From Bryobacterales bacterium (lineage in GTDB: Bacteria > Acidobacteriota > Terriglobia > Bryobacterales > Bryobacteraceae), in assembly GCA_003135055.1 (NCBI GenBank), contig PLDF01000195.1, forward strand, positions 31,608 through 72,515: a stretch of 40,908 nt of DNA. Reading direction: 5' to 3'. The position numbers were made by a program, and so were the translations under genes. Position 1 is the first letter of the stretch. Every line of letters begins with the position of its first letter. The notes below the pieces were generated by a model, which saw nothing but the letters and a program-made list of their open reading frames with translations, did no database searches and was not told where the DNA came from. Of this stretch, positions 40,451 through 40,908 are shown in pieces.

Positions 40451-40908
40451 AGTTACTTACGACGCTCCGCAGATATCGCCGACGGTGGAGCCGAGCATTG
40501 ACAGGGTCGGAAAAACCCGGCCTTCCGACCGGTTGGCAAGCTGAAGCGTACCCCGCCTTAGGCATCGGTTTTTCATGATATTTCGCGGGCCGCAGGCCCT
40601 GAGCGACAGGGGCGAAAAACCCCGCCCTATGTTCGCCCTCTGTTCCCAGTTTATTTGTCAGTGGCGCCGAGCGAAGGGGCCATTATGGCAGCGCCATATG
40701 GGGCCAAGGCGCCAGGGCTCGATGTCAGCGAAGGCGCCCGCAGCCTTTGACGGCCATGCGGACCTACTAACCGCGCTCGGCAGGGCGAGAGAAAAATGAG
40801 AAGCACGGGGCGGCGGCCCCTGGCTCTGCGATAAACTCTTGAGTCTGAGCTGAACCGGAACCTGCTGCGCCCTGGAGAGGAGTGAGGTCCCCTCCAGGGC
40901 ATGAGCTT
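40451..40908. other. repeat-rich intergenic tail of the window
   Basis: No gene could be supported. Inverted repeats are GGTCGG/CCGACC at 40505-40510 and 40525-40530, GGGCC-GCA-GGCCC at 40587-40599, an aggggcg-aaaaa-ccccgccc hairpin near 40608-40626, and GCCCTGGAG/CTCCAGGGC at 40869-40877 and 40892-40900. None is followed by a T-run. Together they resemble the small GC-rich interspersed repeats elsewhere in the window. Confidence 0.5.

Noticed and set aside
40651..40902. Possible minus-strand gene at the end of the window
   Set aside because: It is Arg/Ser/Pro-rich translation across inverted repeats, with no support.

Overview
The window looks like a piece of a GC-rich soil Acidobacterium chromosome, most like the Solibacter/Bryobacter group. 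This is inferred from gene style, not from a marker gene: a TonB-dependent receptor with an N-terminal carboxypeptidase-regulatory-like domain, ECF sigma factors paired with HxxxCxxC anti-sigma proteins, a CHAT-TPR lipoprotein, a secreted GH20 hexosaminidase, a Tat-exported alginate-lyase-like protein, GC-rich intergenic palindromes and a dispersed 'cgcggaggcgcggag' repeat. I saw no rRNA, tRNA, CRISPR array or intact insertion sequence.

Layout. 0-5.7 kb: a small unknown gene, a histidine phosphatase, a GH20 beta-hexosaminidase, a dead VapBC-type toxin-antitoxin pair and a secreted beta-lactamase-fold serine hydrolase. 5.8-9.2 kb (minus strand): HEAT-repeat protein, a small conserved unknown with a coiled-coil ORF beside it, ssb and a secreted TPR protein. 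9.6-11.4 kb: a metallo-beta-lactamase-fold hydrolase and a membrane protein. 11.4-15.8 kb (minus): an intact TonB-dependent receptor and a decayed one with a large internal deletion. 16-21.1 kb (plus): a broken ECF sigma gene, its anti-sigma gene with an HNH-like periplasmic domain, and a train of exported proteins (TIMP/NTR-like, cupredoxin-like lipoprotein, YVTN beta-propeller lipoprotein, YceI). 21.1-27.3 kb: a truncated sulfatase-like pseudogene, a GntR(YtrA-like)-slipin operon with a palindromic operator, and a PaoABC-like molybdenum oxidoreductase operon in which two of three genes are frameshifted. 27.4-33.7 kb: a relic of a CHAT gene, a two-gene nucleotidyltransferase module, then on the minus strand ECF sigma, anti-sigma, unknown 275-aa protein and CHAT-TPR lipoprotein, followed by a PilZ-like protein. 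34-35.8 kb: an XRE antitoxin relic and an alginate-lyase-like protein. 36.2-40.5 kb: a compact operon of XRE regulator, His-rich NfeD-like membrane protein, flotillin, PspA/IM30 and PH-like membrane proteins.

How genes may work together. Two units stand out. The first is the XRE-NfeD-flotillin-PspA-PH operon, which looks like a membrane-stress or microdomain module with its own strong promoter and repeated operator-like boxes. The second is the sigma/anti-sigma/unknown/CHAT cluster, which would place a caspase-like lipoprotein with intact His and Cys under ECF control, with two perfect hairpins just before the CHAT gene.

The window also carries an unusual load of broken genes: vapBC, a TonB receptor, an ECF sigma, a sulfatase-like gene, two molybdoenzyme subunits, an XRE antitoxin, a CHAT relic and a PH-like gene. 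Some are certainly decayed, with deletions and several shifts. Others differ by one base and could be assembly errors.
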